Part shown: one piece after another, positions 6,831 to 15,096 of the stretch
Layout: each line of letters starts with the position of its first letter
Numbering within the stretch: position 1 is the stretch's first letter
Assembly (NCBI RefSeq): GCF_007667425.1
Contig: NZ_VDRC01000002.1
Coordinates: 397,072 to 461,071, forward strand
Direction: 5' to 3'
Length of the DNA stretch: 64,000 nucleotides
Origin: Microbacterium sp. 1.5R
GTDB lineage: Bacteria; Actinomycetota; Actinomycetes; Actinomycetales; Microbacteriaceae
Position numbers and translations under genes: made by a program
The notes under the pieces: generated by a model
Seen by the model: the letters and a program-made list of their open reading frames with translations, nothing else
What the model was told of the DNA's origin: nothing
Databases searched by the model: none

Positions 6831-8729
6831 TCAGATCTTGCCGAAGGTGCGCAGCGGATGCTCGATTAGCTCGGTCACGCGACGGAGGAAGCTCGCGGCG
6901 TAGCCGCCGTCGCACACCCGGTGGTCGAAGACGAGCGAGAGCTGGGCGATGCGCCGCGCCATGATCTGCCCGTCGACCACCCACGGGCGCTCGATGATCC
7001 GGCCGATGCCGAGGATGGCGACCTCAGGGTGGTTGATGATCGCGGCCGACCCGTCGACCCCCAGCCCGCCGTAGTTGTTGAGCGTGAAGGTCGAGCCGCG
7101 CAGGCGTTCCGGGGGGATGCGGCCGTCACGAGCGGTGGCCGAGAGTTCGCGCAACGCTGTGTCGAGTTCGTCGATGGCCAGCGCGTGGGCCTGGGGCATC
7201 ACCGGGACGAGGAGCCCGCGGTCGGTGTCGACCGCGACGCCGAGGTTCACGCCATCGAAGGAGATCAGCTCGGATCCGTCGTCGCTCAGGCGCGACGCGA
7301 GGATCGGGTGCTCGCCGAGCGCGAGCAGCACGAAGCGGGCGAGGATCGCTGTGATGGACGGCGCTCGGTGGCCCGCGGGGGCCATGTCTGCGCGCAGCCT
7401 CCAGAGGTCGGTCGCGTCGACGTCGACCCAGACGGTCGCCTCGGGGATCTCGGAGCGGCTGCGGGTGAGTCGCGCGCTCACCGCCTTTCGCAGCGGCGAC
7501 AGGCGCTCCCGGGAGCGCACGGCGAGGCCGTCGACGTTCTCGGCGCCGCTGCCCGTGTCACGCGTCTCCCGACGCACGACTTCACCTATCCCGTCCACGG
7601 CGTCGTCTACCGCCGCGGCGAGTACGTCGGCGCGTGTGATCGCGCCGTCCGGTCCTGTAGGGACGATCGTATGCACGTCGAGGCCCAGGTCGCGGGCGAG
7701 ACGTCGGACCAGCGGTGACCGCACGGCGACGGGTCGGTGCGTCGGGTCGGGGCCCGTCGTCTCGGCGGCGATGGTCTTGGGCGGTGTCGCCATCCCTGTG
7801 GCCGCGGAGGTGGCGGCCGCTTCAGCGCCCGATGCCTTCGCGCGGGTCATCGGCTGATCTCTCGCCGCGGCGGGCCGCCGTCGCCCGGTGTGTGTGGGGC
7901 CCGACGTGCCGTAGCCGATCAGCACGTTCCCCGAGCCGGCGCGCTCCTCGGCGCGATAGGCCTCGTGCTCGACGGCCCCGGTGGGGCCGGCGTTCGCGGC
8001 GGGACGGTGCTCGGCTCCGGCGAGGGGGCTGGTCCCTGTTTCGGCGGTCGGGCCGGTTTCGGCATTCGGGCTCGCTCCGGTGTCGGTTCCTTTTCCGGTG
8101 TCGGTTCCTGCTCCGGACCCGGGTTCTGCTCCGGCATCCGTGACTCTTCCGGCGTCCGCGCCCGTTTCCGTTTCCGTCGCTGTTTCACCGCTCGGGCTCG
8201 TTCCGGACCCCGGTCCTGTTGCGGCATCCGGGGTCGTGCTGGCGCCCGATCCGCCGTCTCGTTGCGTCTCCCGCGCCGGAGCGGCGACGTCGAGGACGGG
8301 CGCGCCGACGTCGATCGTGTCGCCTGCCGCTCCGTGCAGCGCGGCCACGACCCCGGCGAAGGGGGAGGGGAGTTCGACGATGCTCTTGGCCGTCTCCACC
8401 TCGGCGATGGGCTGATCGGTCACGATGCTGTCGCCCACCGAGACGAGCCACTGCACGAGTCCGGCTTCGGTGAGTCCTTCTCCGAGGTCGGGCAGGCGGA
8501 AAGTCCGGATGCCGGAGCCTCCCGTCGTCATCTCCGTCGTCGTACCCGCAGTTCCCGTGCCGGCCGTCCCTGTCGTAGCCGCGGTTCCCGTACCGGCCGT
8601 CCCTGTCGTACCGGCAGTGCCTGTCGTACCCGCCGTCCCTGTCGTACCGGCAGTCCCTGTCGTACCCGCCATCCCGGTCGTACTGGTCCCGGCCGTCCCT
8701 GACGTACTCGTCGTAGCCGCGGCGCTCAC
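6831..8729 (-). CDS. bkdC: branched-chain 2-oxoacid dehydrogenase E2 (dihydrolipoyl acyltransferase)
   Basis: E2 core subunit that transfers acyl groups from E1 to CoA. One lipoyl domain follows residue ~75 (DLGEGLTEAG, lipoyl-Lys in VETAKSIVEL). Next come a long Gly/Ala/Thr/Glu linker, a peripheral subunit-binding domain (VRRLARDLGLDV) and a catalytic domain ending in FDHRVCDGG, where His and Asp are the active residues. The GTG at 8729 overlaps the E1b stop (GTGA) and is preceded by GGGAGGA at correct spacing. An internal ATG at 8531 has its GGAG touching the start, so it is less likely. The GTG start adds a ~66-residue Gly-Thr-Ala repeat tail before the lipoyl domain, which is atypical. 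Length 632. Confidence 0.92.
   Translation of the reverse strand: MSAAATTSTSGTAGTSTTGMAGTTGTAGTTGTAGTTGTAGTTGTAGTGTAATTGTAGTGTAGTTTEMTTGGSGIRTFRLPDLGEGLTEAGLVQWLVSVGDSIVTDQPIAEVETAKSIVELPSPFAGVVAALHGAAGDTIDVGAPVLDVAAPARETQRDGGSGASTTPDAATGPGSGTSPSGETATETETGADAGRVTDAGAEPGSGAGTDTGKGTDTGASPNAETGPTAETGTSPLAGAEHRPAANAGPTGAVEHEAYRAEERAGSGNVLIGYGTSGPTHTGRRRPAAARDQPMTRAKASGAEAAATSAATGMATPPKTIAAETTGPDPTHRPVAVRSPLVRRLARDLGLDVHTIVPTGPDGAITRADVLAAAVDDAVDGIGEVVRRETRDTGSGAENVDGLAVRSRERLSPLRKAVSARLTRSRSEIPEATVWVDVDATDLWRLRADMAPAGHRAPSITAILARFVLLALGEHPILASRLSDDGSELISFDGVNLGVAVDTDRGLLVPVMPQAHALAIDELDTALRELSATARDGRIPPERLRGSTFTLNNYGGLGVDGSAAIINHPEVAILGIGRIIERPWVVDGQIMARRIAQLSLVFDHRVCDGGYAASFLRRVTELIEHPLRTFGKI
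8541..8700. repeat. 18-bp tandem repeat in the E2 N-terminus
   Basis: Degenerate units of 18 bp (two related 9-mers such as GTCGTACCG) run through the first codons of bkdC. They encode a (GTTGTA)n-like tail with no gap in the frame. Unit boundaries are approximate at the ends. Confidence 0.85.
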
Positions 8730-9760
8730 GGTCGGTCCTCCCAGTGCAGTGAGTCGACGGCGTCGAGGATCCGATCGACGTCGGGCAGGTACCAGTGCTC
8801 GAGTTTCGGGGGCGCGTACGGGGTGTCGAAGCCGGTGACCCGGCGCACGGGCGCTTCGAGGAATTCGAAGCAGCGCTCGAACACGCGTGCCTGGATCTCG
8901 GAGGCGACGCTCGCGAAGCCCGGAGCTTCGGCGATCACGACGGCGCGCCCTGTCGACCGCACAGCTGTCATGACCATCTCGTCGTCGAACGGCGTCAGTG
9001 AGCGGACGTCGACGACCTGGATGCTGCGTCCCTCTGCTGCGGCCGCCTCGGCGGCGTGCAGCGCGAGAGGGACGGACGCTCCGTAGGCGATGAGGGTGAC
9101 GTCGGTGCCCTCACGGGCGATGCGCGCGGAGCCGATGTCGACGGTGACAGCGGTGTCGACCTCTCCCTTGGACCAGTACAGCTTCTTCGGCTCGAGGAAG
9201 ACGACCGGGTCGGGCGACGCGATCGCGGCTCTGAGCAGCGAGTACGCGTCTTGCGGGGTGGCGGGGCTGACGACGGTGAGGCCCGGAGTATGCGCGTAGT
9301 AGGCCTCCGACGAGTCGCAGTGATGCTCGACGCCGCCGATGCCGCCGCCGAAGGGGATCCGGATGACCAGCGGCATCCTCACGCCTCCGCGTGTGCGGTT
9401 GGAGAGCTTCGCGACGTGGCTGACGATCTGCTCGAATGCCGGGAGCGCGAATGCGTCGAACTGCAGCTCGACCACCGGGCGAAGGCCGTTCATGGCCATG
9501 CCGACGGCGGTGCCGACGATGCCTGACTCGGCGAGCGGGGTGTCGAAGCAGCGGTCCTCGCCGAAGTGGGCCGTGAGTCCGTCGGTGATGCGGAACACGC
9601 CGCCGAGGACTCCGACGTCTTCGCCGAACACGAGGACGGATTCGTCTGCGGTGAGCGCGTCGGCAAGGGCGAGGTTGAGTGCGGCCGCCATGCTCAGCGT
9701 CTGGACCGTCGATTCCGGTGCATCGACGTCGACGTGGTCGTGGTCGTGGGTGATGGTCAT
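8726..9760 (-). CDS. bkdB: branched-chain 2-oxoacid dehydrogenase E1 beta
   Basis: Thiamine-diphosphate E1 beta subunit, 344 residues, pairing with BkdA to decarboxylate branched-chain 2-oxoacids (primer supply for branched fatty acids, Val/Leu/Ile breakdown). Family signatures are the FGEDVGVLGGVFRIT start, DTPLAESGI, FGGGIGGVEHHCDSSEAYY and EPKKLYW. The start MTITHDHDH follows GGGAGG. It overlaps the mini-ORF stop upstream (ATGA) and the E2 start downstream (GTGA), giving full translational coupling through the operon. Confidence 0.93.
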   Translation of the reverse strand: MTITHDHDHVDVDAPESTVQTLSMAAALNLALADALTADESVLVFGEDVGVLGGVFRITDGLTAHFGEDRCFDTPLAESGIVGTAVGMAMNGLRPVVELQFDAFALPAFEQIVSHVAKLSNRTRGGVRMPLVIRIPFGGGIGGVEHHCDSSEAYYAHTPGLTVVSPATPQDAYSLLRAAIASPDPVVFLEPKKLYWSKGEVDTAVTVDIGSARIAREGTDVTLIAYGASVPLALHAAEAAAAEGRSIQVVDVRSLTPFDDEMVMTAVRSTGRAVVIAEAPGFASVASEIQARVFERCFEFLEAPVRRVTGFDTPYAPPKLEHWYLPDVDRILDAVDSLHWEDRP

Positions 9761-9843
9761 CGTGCGCCTCCCGAGTGGTCTGCGGTGTGGGGAGGTGTCG
9801 ACGTCACTGTGTCGACATCGATGTGGTGGTGGGTGAGGGTCAT
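9757..9843 (-). CDS. 28-codon His-rich mini-ORF between bkdA and bkdB
   Basis: ATG at 9843 overlaps the bkdA stop (ATGA) and its own TGA overlaps the bkdB ATG. It has a GGAGG-containing Shine-Dalgarno like that of bkdB. The product starts MTLTHHHIDVD, close to the bkdB start MTITHDHDHVDVD, and ends GGAR, like the bkdA C-terminus. This is what a tandem duplication of the bkdA-stop/bkdB-start junction, shifted by 83 bp, would produce. No known function. Translation is likely from context, but a functional peptide is not implied. Confidence 0.55.
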   Translation of the reverse strand: MTLTHHHIDVDTVTSTPPHTADHSGGAR

Positions 9844-10946
9844 CGTGCGCCTCCTGCGGAGTGCGTCTCCTGATCGCGCTCGATCTCGTCGCGGAGCAGA
9901 TCCCACTGTTCCTGCAGCTGGGGCGAGCGCTCGGTGGTGACGAAGCGGAACAGGTCTTCGGGGTCGAGGTCGGAGTCGGCGTTGAGTGCGGCGCGCATCG
10001 CGGACGCGATCTCCTCCGCCCCCTCTGCGATGCCCCTTTCGAGGTCGTCGGTGAGCGCGCCGCTCTGGGAGAGGTGCGCGCGAAGACGGGTGAGGGGGTC
10101 ACGTGCGACCCACGCCTGCACTTCCTCCCGTTGGCGGTAGCGGGTGTCGTCGTCGGCGTTGGTGTGCGCCTGCATCCGGTAGGTGTGCGCTTCGACGAGA
10201 GTGGGGCCCTCGTCGTTGCGGGCCCGAGCCACCGCTTCGCCGAGCACCGCGAGCACCGCCGCGACGTCGTTGCCGTCGACGCGGCGACCGGGGATGCCGT
10301 AGCCGATCGCCTTGTGCGCGAGCGATGGGGCCGCGGTCTGGCGGCTGAGGGGCACGGAGATCGCGAATTCGTTGTTCTGCACGAAGAACACGACGGGCAC
10401 GTGGAAGACGGCGGCGAAGTTCATCGCCTCGTGGAAGTCGCCCTCGCTGGTCGCGCCGTCGCCGCACAGGGCGAGCACCACGGTGTCTTCGCCGCGCCGC
10501 TTCGCGGCGTATGCGAAGCCGACAGCGTGCAGCAGCTGCGTGGCGAGGGGCGTGGCCTGAGGGGCGACGCGGTGCAGGGGCACGTCATAGCCGGAGTGCC
10601 AGTCTCCCTTGAGGAGGACCATGGCATCGGCGGGAGCGACGCCCCGTGCGATGACGGCCACCGAGTCGCGGTAGGTGGGGAAGAGCCAGTCGGTGTCGCG
10701 GAGGACGAGGGCGGCGCCGATCTGGCAGGCCTCCTGTCCGTGTGACGAGGGATAGACGGCGAGTCGTCCCTGCCGGACCAGGGCGCTGGCCTGGTCGTTG
10801 ATGCGGCGCCCTTCGACGAGGCCGCGGTACGCGGCTAGCAAGGTCGCGCTGTCGGGGAGCGCGTAGTCGCTGTCGGTGGCGAGGTCGCCCGCCGCGTCGA
10901 TCAGCTGCACAGCTTCGTCGCGCGGAAGCAGTTCTTCGTGCATCAT
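9840..10946 (-). CDS. bkdA: branched-chain 2-oxoacid dehydrogenase E1 alpha
   Basis: Thiamine-diphosphate E1 alpha subunit. The ThDP fold has the GDGATSEGDFHEAMNFA motif and NNEFAIS that bind the cofactor diphosphate and Mg2+. QGRLAVYPSSHGQEA and YRDS belong to the substrate channel, and RMQAHTNADD is the phospho-loop region. The ATG at 10946 has GAGAGGG upstream; two other in-frame starts (10943 and 10988) are possible and change only a few residues. It is the first gene of the bkd operon, divergent from bkdR across about 150 bp. Length about 368. Confidence 0.92.
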   Translation of the reverse strand: MMHEELLPRDEAVQLIDAAGDLATDSDYALPDSATLLAAYRGLVEGRRINDQASALVRQGRLAVYPSSHGQEACQIGAALVLRDTDWLFPTYRDSVAVIARGVAPADAMVLLKGDWHSGYDVPLHRVAPQATPLATQLLHAVGFAYAAKRRGEDTVVLALCGDGATSEGDFHEAMNFAAVFHVPVVFFVQNNEFAISVPLSRQTAAPSLAHKAIGYGIPGRRVDGNDVAAVLAVLGEAVARARNDEGPTLVEAHTYRMQAHTNADDDTRYRQREEVQAWVARDPLTRLRAHLSQSGALTDDLERGIAEGAEEIASAMRAALNADSDLDPEDLFRFVTTERSPQLQEQWDLLRDEIERDQETHSAGGAR

Positions 10947-11097
10947 CCGTTCGCCCTCTCTGCCGAACCCGATGAGGAAAGGATGCATCGGAACGCTCAG
11001 ACGTCCAAGAGCGGCAGCGCATTCGTGGATGACTGGTCGATGCTTGTCGCGCAATCGTGCGAAGTGTCAGAATTCGAGCACAGGACGAAGGGGTGCC

Positions 11098-11535
11098 ATG
11101 ACCACGCTGGATGACGTCGATCGCGCGATCCTCGAACAGTTGCGGCTCGACGCAAGGGTGTCGATGACGGCGATCGCCGAGGCGGTGCACATCTCGCGGG
11201 CGGGCGCGCATGCGCGGATCAAGAGGCTGACGGATGCCGGAATCGTGACCGGGTACACGGTGCGGACGGACCCGGTGCTGCTCGGTCATCATGCCAGCGC
11301 GTACGTGACGCTGGCGATCGAGCAGGCGACGTGGCAGGAGGTCAGTGCGCGGTTGCGCGCCATCCCCGAGATCGAGCACATGGCGCTCGTCGGCGGGGAC
11401 TTCGATGTGATCCTGCTGGTGAGGGCCAACGACGCGCGGGATCTGCGCCGGATCGTGCTCGAGGATATCCAGTCGATACCGTCGATCCGGTCGACACGCA
11501 CGACGTTGATCTTCGAGGACTTCGCGCTCATCTGA
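11098..11535 (+). CDS. bkdR: Lrp/AsnC family regulator, BkdR-like
   Basis: DNA-binding regulator of 145 residues. The N-terminal helix-turn-helix is residues ~5-50 (DRAILEQLRLDARVSMTAIA, then VHISRAGAHARIKRL). The C-terminal RAM/ligand domain has GDFDVILLV. The start follows AAGGGG. Divergent placement beside bkdABC matches Lrp-type regulators of branched-chain oxoacid dehydrogenase operons, so local regulation is inferred. A short dyad CGCAATCGTGCG lies in the shared intergenic region (about 11050-11061), but Lrp boxes are too degenerate to claim it as the site. Confidence 0.88.
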   Translation: MTTLDDVDRAILEQLRLDARVSMTAIAEAVHISRAGAHARIKRLTDAGIVTGYTVRTDPVLLGHHASAYVTLAIEQATWQEVSARLRAIPEIEHMALVGGDFDVILLVRANDARDLRRIVLEDIQSIPSIRSTRTTLIFEDFALI

Positions 11536-11561
11536 GGAACGGACGGAAGACGGCGTGGACG

Positions 11562-11581
11562 CGCGCACCGGCGGGTGCGCG
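11562..11581. terminator. bidirectional hairpin between bkdR and the HNH gene
   Basis: An 8-bp perfect GC stem (CGCGCACC/GGTGCGCG) with a 4-nt loop lies between the converging stops. No U-tract is seen. Confidence 0.55.
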
Positions 11582-11588
11582 TAAGGCG

Positions 11589-13193
11589 TCAGAACGGCGG
11601 GATTGCCGCAGGCGGTGGCGCCGCGGGTGGTGTTGCTGCGGTCGGGCGTGCCCCGGGCGATGCCGTGCCGGGCGGGCCTGCCTTGAGCGGGGTTGCCCCG
11701 GGCGATGCCGGGTCATCCGTGTTCGTGTCCGTGTTCGGCTCAGGAGGGGCGTCGAGGTAGATGCGTCCGGTGGGGCTGGTCCATGAGTACAGGCCGTCGC
11801 CTAAGTGTTCGACATGCCAGGGCGTGTGATGTTTCAAGCTGTGATGACGCCGGCAGAGGGTGCCGAGGTTGCCCGCATCGGTGTGCCCTCCCGTTGCATA
11901 ATCACGAGTGTGGTCGATGTCGCAGTCGCCGGGTAGCTGACCGCACCCGGGGAACCGGCAGCGTTGATCGCGCGCTCGGAGGTGCCGTCTCAGCTCCGCA
12001 GAGGGACGGTACCGGTCCACGGCGAGGAGCCGACCACTGATGGGGTGGGTGAGGACGCGATCCCATCCGGTCGCACTTCCGGCGAGCCGTCGCGCCGTGT
12101 CTGCGTCGATGGGAACACACCCGTCGAGTTCGGCCGGCATAGTGCTCGTTCCCATCAGCGTCTGCACGGGCACGGTGATGCTCACCGATCCGGCGATGGC
12201 CGCCAGCATCCCGTCGGCGGAATCGTGGCCCGTCGGCGCCCCCGTGAGGACGAGGTCGAGAGCCAGGTCGCACCGCACCTGGGCGAGGGTCCTGGGGTCG
12301 GATTCGCCGTCGCGAGAAGTCCTGAATGGCTCACCAGCCGGCCAGGGCGACGGGCGTGCAGTCTCGCCATCGCGCCGTGCGTCGCGGGCCTTTGCGTCCG
12401 TCGCCGTCGGCTGCGCGTCCGTGGTCGCCGCCGCGTCCTCGGTTGCCGCGGCCGCATCTGTGGCCGCTGGCTGCATATCTGTGGCCGTCGCCGCATCCGT
12501 CGCCGTCGGCTGCGCGTCCTCAGTCGCCGCGGTCGTCACCACGGTCCTCGCCATCGCCGTGATGCGGTCGTAGGCGCCGTGAACGAGGGTGGCAGGCCCG
12601 AGCAGCCCGAGTTCGGCCATGCCGTCGGCGCGATCCTTCACCCAGACTGCGCGCTGTTCCCGAGCGCTCTGGTGACGCTCATCGACGGTGCGGCGCTGGA
12701 GCCGCTCGGCCACACGCCGAGCTCGGCGGGCCAGCCGGTTCGGGGATTCGGACTGCGCCCACTCCACCATCTCTGTGGCGTAGGCGTCGCGGTCATCGGC
12801 GTCATCGAGGTGTAGCCCGGCGTCGATGACGACCCTCGACTGAGCCGCGCTGACTCGGCCGTCTCCCTGCGCGCGCCACAGTGCGGGGAACTGCCCCACC
12901 AGCAGCTCGGCGTCGGCCATGCGTCGCTGAACGGTGCGGTCGCTGAGGCGCAGTGCGGCCCCGAACTCCGCTGCCACCGCGCGCAGCGCCATGTCGCCCG
13001 CGTCGTGAGCGCGGCTGTCGTCGCGATCCTCCTCATGCTGAACGGTCTCGAGCGCGATCCGCGCACCGGTGGCGAGGAGTCCGTCGCGACAGGCCATCAG
13101 TGAGCTGATGGCGCGCTCGACGGCCACGAGCGTCGCGGTGAGTGCGCCCACCGCGCCCACTTGCTCGGCCGTCGCGTCCGTCAGTGCTGTCAT
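11589..13193 (-). CDS. DUF222 / HNH endonuclease-domain protein (13E12-like family)
   Basis: A 534-residue member of the actinobacterial DUF222 + HNH family, usually in several copies per genome and of unknown role. The N-terminal three-fifths is the helical DUF222 region (RLSDRTVQRRMADAELLV). The C-terminus carries a zinc-binding HNH site with CRFPGC, DCDIDHTRDYATGG and LCRRHHSLKH, all key residues intact. Between them is a ~60-residue Ala/Thr/Asp low-complexity insert (about 12400-12535) from degenerate repeats, and the tail is Pro/Ala-rich. The start is ATG 13193; a TTG at 13205 would add four residues. No transposase or att-like ends are seen. Confidence 0.85.
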   Translation of the reverse strand: MTALTDATAEQVGAVGALTATLVAVERAISSLMACRDGLLATGARIALETVQHEEDRDDSRAHDAGDMALRAVAAEFGAALRLSDRTVQRRMADAELLVGQFPALWRAQGDGRVSAAQSRVVIDAGLHLDDADDRDAYATEMVEWAQSESPNRLARRARRVAERLQRRTVDERHQSAREQRAVWVKDRADGMAELGLLGPATLVHGAYDRITAMARTVVTTAATEDAQPTATDAATATDMQPAATDAAAATEDAAATTDAQPTATDAKARDARRDGETARPSPWPAGEPFRTSRDGESDPRTLAQVRCDLALDLVLTGAPTGHDSADGMLAAIAGSVSITVPVQTLMGTSTMPAELDGCVPIDADTARRLAGSATGWDRVLTHPISGRLLAVDRYRPSAELRRHLRARDQRCRFPGCGQLPGDCDIDHTRDYATGGHTDAGNLGTLCRRHHSLKHHTPWHVEHLGDGLYSWTSPTGRIYLDAPPEPNTDTNTDDPASPGATPLKAGPPGTASPGARPTAATPPAAPPPAAIPPF

Positions 13194-13340
13194 ACCCACA
13201 CTCAATCGGCAACCACCGACATTCGAGGGCCAGTTCAGCGGTGAAATCGAGCAACTCGACCGAGCACTCCGGAACTTCGGAATGCAGCGTGAGAAATGCG
13301 GAATGCAGCGGGAGAACGGGGCGTCAGGAGAGTCGCGAGC

Positions 13341-13994
13341 TCACTCCACGACGAGGTCGAAACCGCCGCCGGCCGTCGTGCGCACGGAGACCTGCGTCAG
13401 ATTCTCGACATGGTATTCGGGGGAGTGGGCCGCGGCGTGCGTGCCGATCCCGATCACCCGCATGCCCGCCGCGTGAGCAGCCTGGATGCCCGCGCCGGAG
13501 TCCTCGAACACCACGCAATCCGCCGGCTCGACGCCCAGTAGCCTCGCACCCAGCAGGAAACCCTCGGGGTCGGGTTTCGACGCCGACACACTCTCGGCCG
13601 TGACGACGAGCTGTGGCACCGTGAGCCCCGCTTCGCCCATCCGCGCGTTCATCAGGGGCACGTTCGCCGAGGTCACGATCGCGTGCGGCACGCCCGCGAG
13701 CGCCTCCAGCAGAGCGCCGGCACCGCGGATCTCCACGACGCCGTCGACGTCGCTCGCCTCGGTCGCCAGCATCCGCTCGTTCTCGACGAGATTCACCGCG
13801 TGATCACGCTCGGGAAGCATGATCGCCATGCTCTGATGCCCCTGACGTCCGTGCACCACGCCGAGCACGGTCGCCGGATCGAGGCCGTGCGGTTCCGCCC
13901 ACGCGAGCCAGAGCCTCTCCACGACCGCGGTCGAGTCGACGAGGGTGCCGTCCATGTCGAGCAGGACGGCGCGGGCGGGGATGATCTCGGTCAC
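13341..13994 (-). CDS. HAD-superfamily sugar phosphatase, beta-phosphoglucomutase-like subfamily
   Basis: A 217-residue HAD hydrolase with all four motifs: DMDGTLVDS (nucleophile and acid Asp), TSAN, the SKPDPEGFLLG lysine and VFEDSGAGIQAA. The helical cap after motif I is that of phosphatases such as YfbT/GPP, so a small sugar phosphate is the likely substrate. The GTG start at 13994 is supported by a TAGCCT box exactly 6 nt upstream (leaderless). It sits between the HNH gene and the murR-like gene. A link to amino-sugar metabolism is possible but not shown. Confidence 0.85.
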   Translation of the reverse strand: MTEIIPARAVLLDMDGTLVDSTAVVERLWLAWAEPHGLDPATVLGVVHGRQGHQSMAIMLPERDHAVNLVENERMLATEASDVDGVVEIRGAGALLEALAGVPHAIVTSANVPLMNARMGEAGLTVPQLVVTAESVSASKPDPEGFLLGARLLGVEPADCVVFEDSGAGIQAAHAAGMRVIGIGTHAAAHSPEYHVENLTQVSVRTTAGGGFDLVVE

Positions 13995-14000
13995 CGGTCC

Positions 14001-14006
14001 AGGCTA
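14001..14006 (-). promoter_or_regulatory. leaderless -10 box of the HAD phosphatase gene
   Basis: TAGCCT on the minus strand, then 6 nt, then GTG. It fits the TANNNT-N6-start rule seen at nine other genes here. Confidence 0.55.
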
Positions 14007-14169
14007 CTGCGCGAGGGGATCGGGGGTGCTGCGCCAGGGGACGAGCGGACGGGGCGAGCGAGCTCGGGGGACGCGGGCACCCAGGGATGCGGTGGCGGAT
14101 GCCGGAGACGATGCGGGATGTTCCGCGGGGAGCGAGCGAGCTCCGGGATGCAGCGGAGGATGCGCGGTG

Positions 14170-15030
14170 CTACTCCGTCCGCAGCGCCTGCGTCGCCTCT
14201 GCCGTGCGTCGCAGGGCCTCCACGGCATCCGCACGGCGACGACGTGCCACCCCGACGAAGAGGCAATCCACGAGGGCGAGCTGAGCGATCCGGCTGACCA
14301 TCGCGCCGGCCCGCAGACGCGGCTCCCGCGCGTGCGTCAGCAGCACGACGTCTCCCGACGCCGCGACCGCCGAATCGGCGACACCGGTGATCGCGATGGT
14401 CCTGGTGCCTGCTCCGCGGGCGGCCTGCAGGAATCGCTGGGTCTCGATCGTCGTGCCCGACTGCGAGATCCCGACCGCGACAGTGCCGTCGGCTGGGAGG
14501 ACGGCCGCAGCGCTCGCGACGTGCGCGTCCGTGAGGATCACTGCCGCCCGACCGATGCGCAGAAGCTTCTGGCCGAAGTCGGCGGCGACGAGTCCACTGG
14601 CCCCGATGCCGAACAGCAGGACACGCTGTGCGCTGTCCAGTGCGGCCACCGCCTCGTCGAGCACGGCGTCGTCGAGCCCGGCGATGGTCTCCTCGATCGC
14701 GAGCACCTCGAGCGAGGCGACCTTCGCGGTCGCCTCGCGCAACGAGTCGTCGAGTGAGATCTCCGAACCGAACCCGGTGGGGGAGCTGAACTGCACCGAC
14801 TCGCGGCCCAGCTCTGCCGCCAACGCCATGCGCAACGCCGCATACCCGTCGACGCCGACAGAGCGGCAGAAGCGGACGACCGAGGCGACGGAGGTCTCGC
14901 ACAGGGCGGCGAGCTCGGTGATCGTGCTGTCCACGACGATGCCCGGATTGTCGCCCAGGGCCCGCGCGATGCGCGCAAGAGAAGGAGGCAGCGTCTCCGC
15001 CGCCCCGGCGATACGCGTCTGAATGCTCAT
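14170..15030 (-). CDS. murR: RpiR-family regulator, MurR-like
   Basis: A 286-residue regulator with an N-terminal HTH_6 domain (residues ~1-77; SVASVVRFCRSVGVDGY) and a C-terminal SIS sugar-phosphate-binding domain (GIGASGLVAADFGQK, ISQSGTT). It is divergent from a MurNAc kinase-like gene and murQ, so control of MurNAc/GlcNAc salvage by a sugar-phosphate ligand is likely. The start follows GGGGAG. The only dyad seen in the 66-bp shared intergenic region is at 15052-15066. Confidence 0.87.
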   Translation of the reverse strand: MSIQTRIAGAAETLPPSLARIARALGDNPGIVVDSTITELAALCETSVASVVRFCRSVGVDGYAALRMALAAELGRESVQFSSPTGFGSEISLDDSLREATAKVASLEVLAIEETIAGLDDAVLDEAVAALDSAQRVLLFGIGASGLVAADFGQKLLRIGRAAVILTDAHVASAAAVLPADGTVAVGISQSGTTIETQRFLQAARGAGTRTIAITGVADSAVAASGDVVLLTHAREPRLRAGAMVSRIAQLALVDCLFVGVARRRRADAVEALRRTAEATQALRTE

Positions 15031-15051
15031 GTCTCCCCGAGTCTCATTGCT

Positions 15052-15066
15052 TGAACAATTCTTTCA
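15052..15066. promoter_or_regulatory. candidate MurR operator
   Basis: TGAACAATTCTTTCA, a 15-bp dyad with 5 of 7 arm positions matching (TGAA...TTCA outer halves), just upstream of the murK -10 box and in the murR leader. It is AT-rich compared with its surroundings. Assignment rests on position. Confidence 0.45.
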
Positions 15067-15084
15067 CGTTCATTGGCATATGCG

Positions 15085-15090
15085 TAGACT
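15085..15090 (+). promoter_or_regulatory. leaderless -10 box of murK
   Basis: TAGACT followed by ATTTTC and the ATG at 15097: 6-nt spacing, no Shine-Dalgarno. Confidence 0.6.
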
Positions 15091-15096
15091 ATTTTC

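Noticed and set aside
11589-13193. HNH protein as a homing or mobile element
   Set aside because: Ordinary DUF222/HNH family gene; no terminal repeats, interrupted host gene or transposase nearby.
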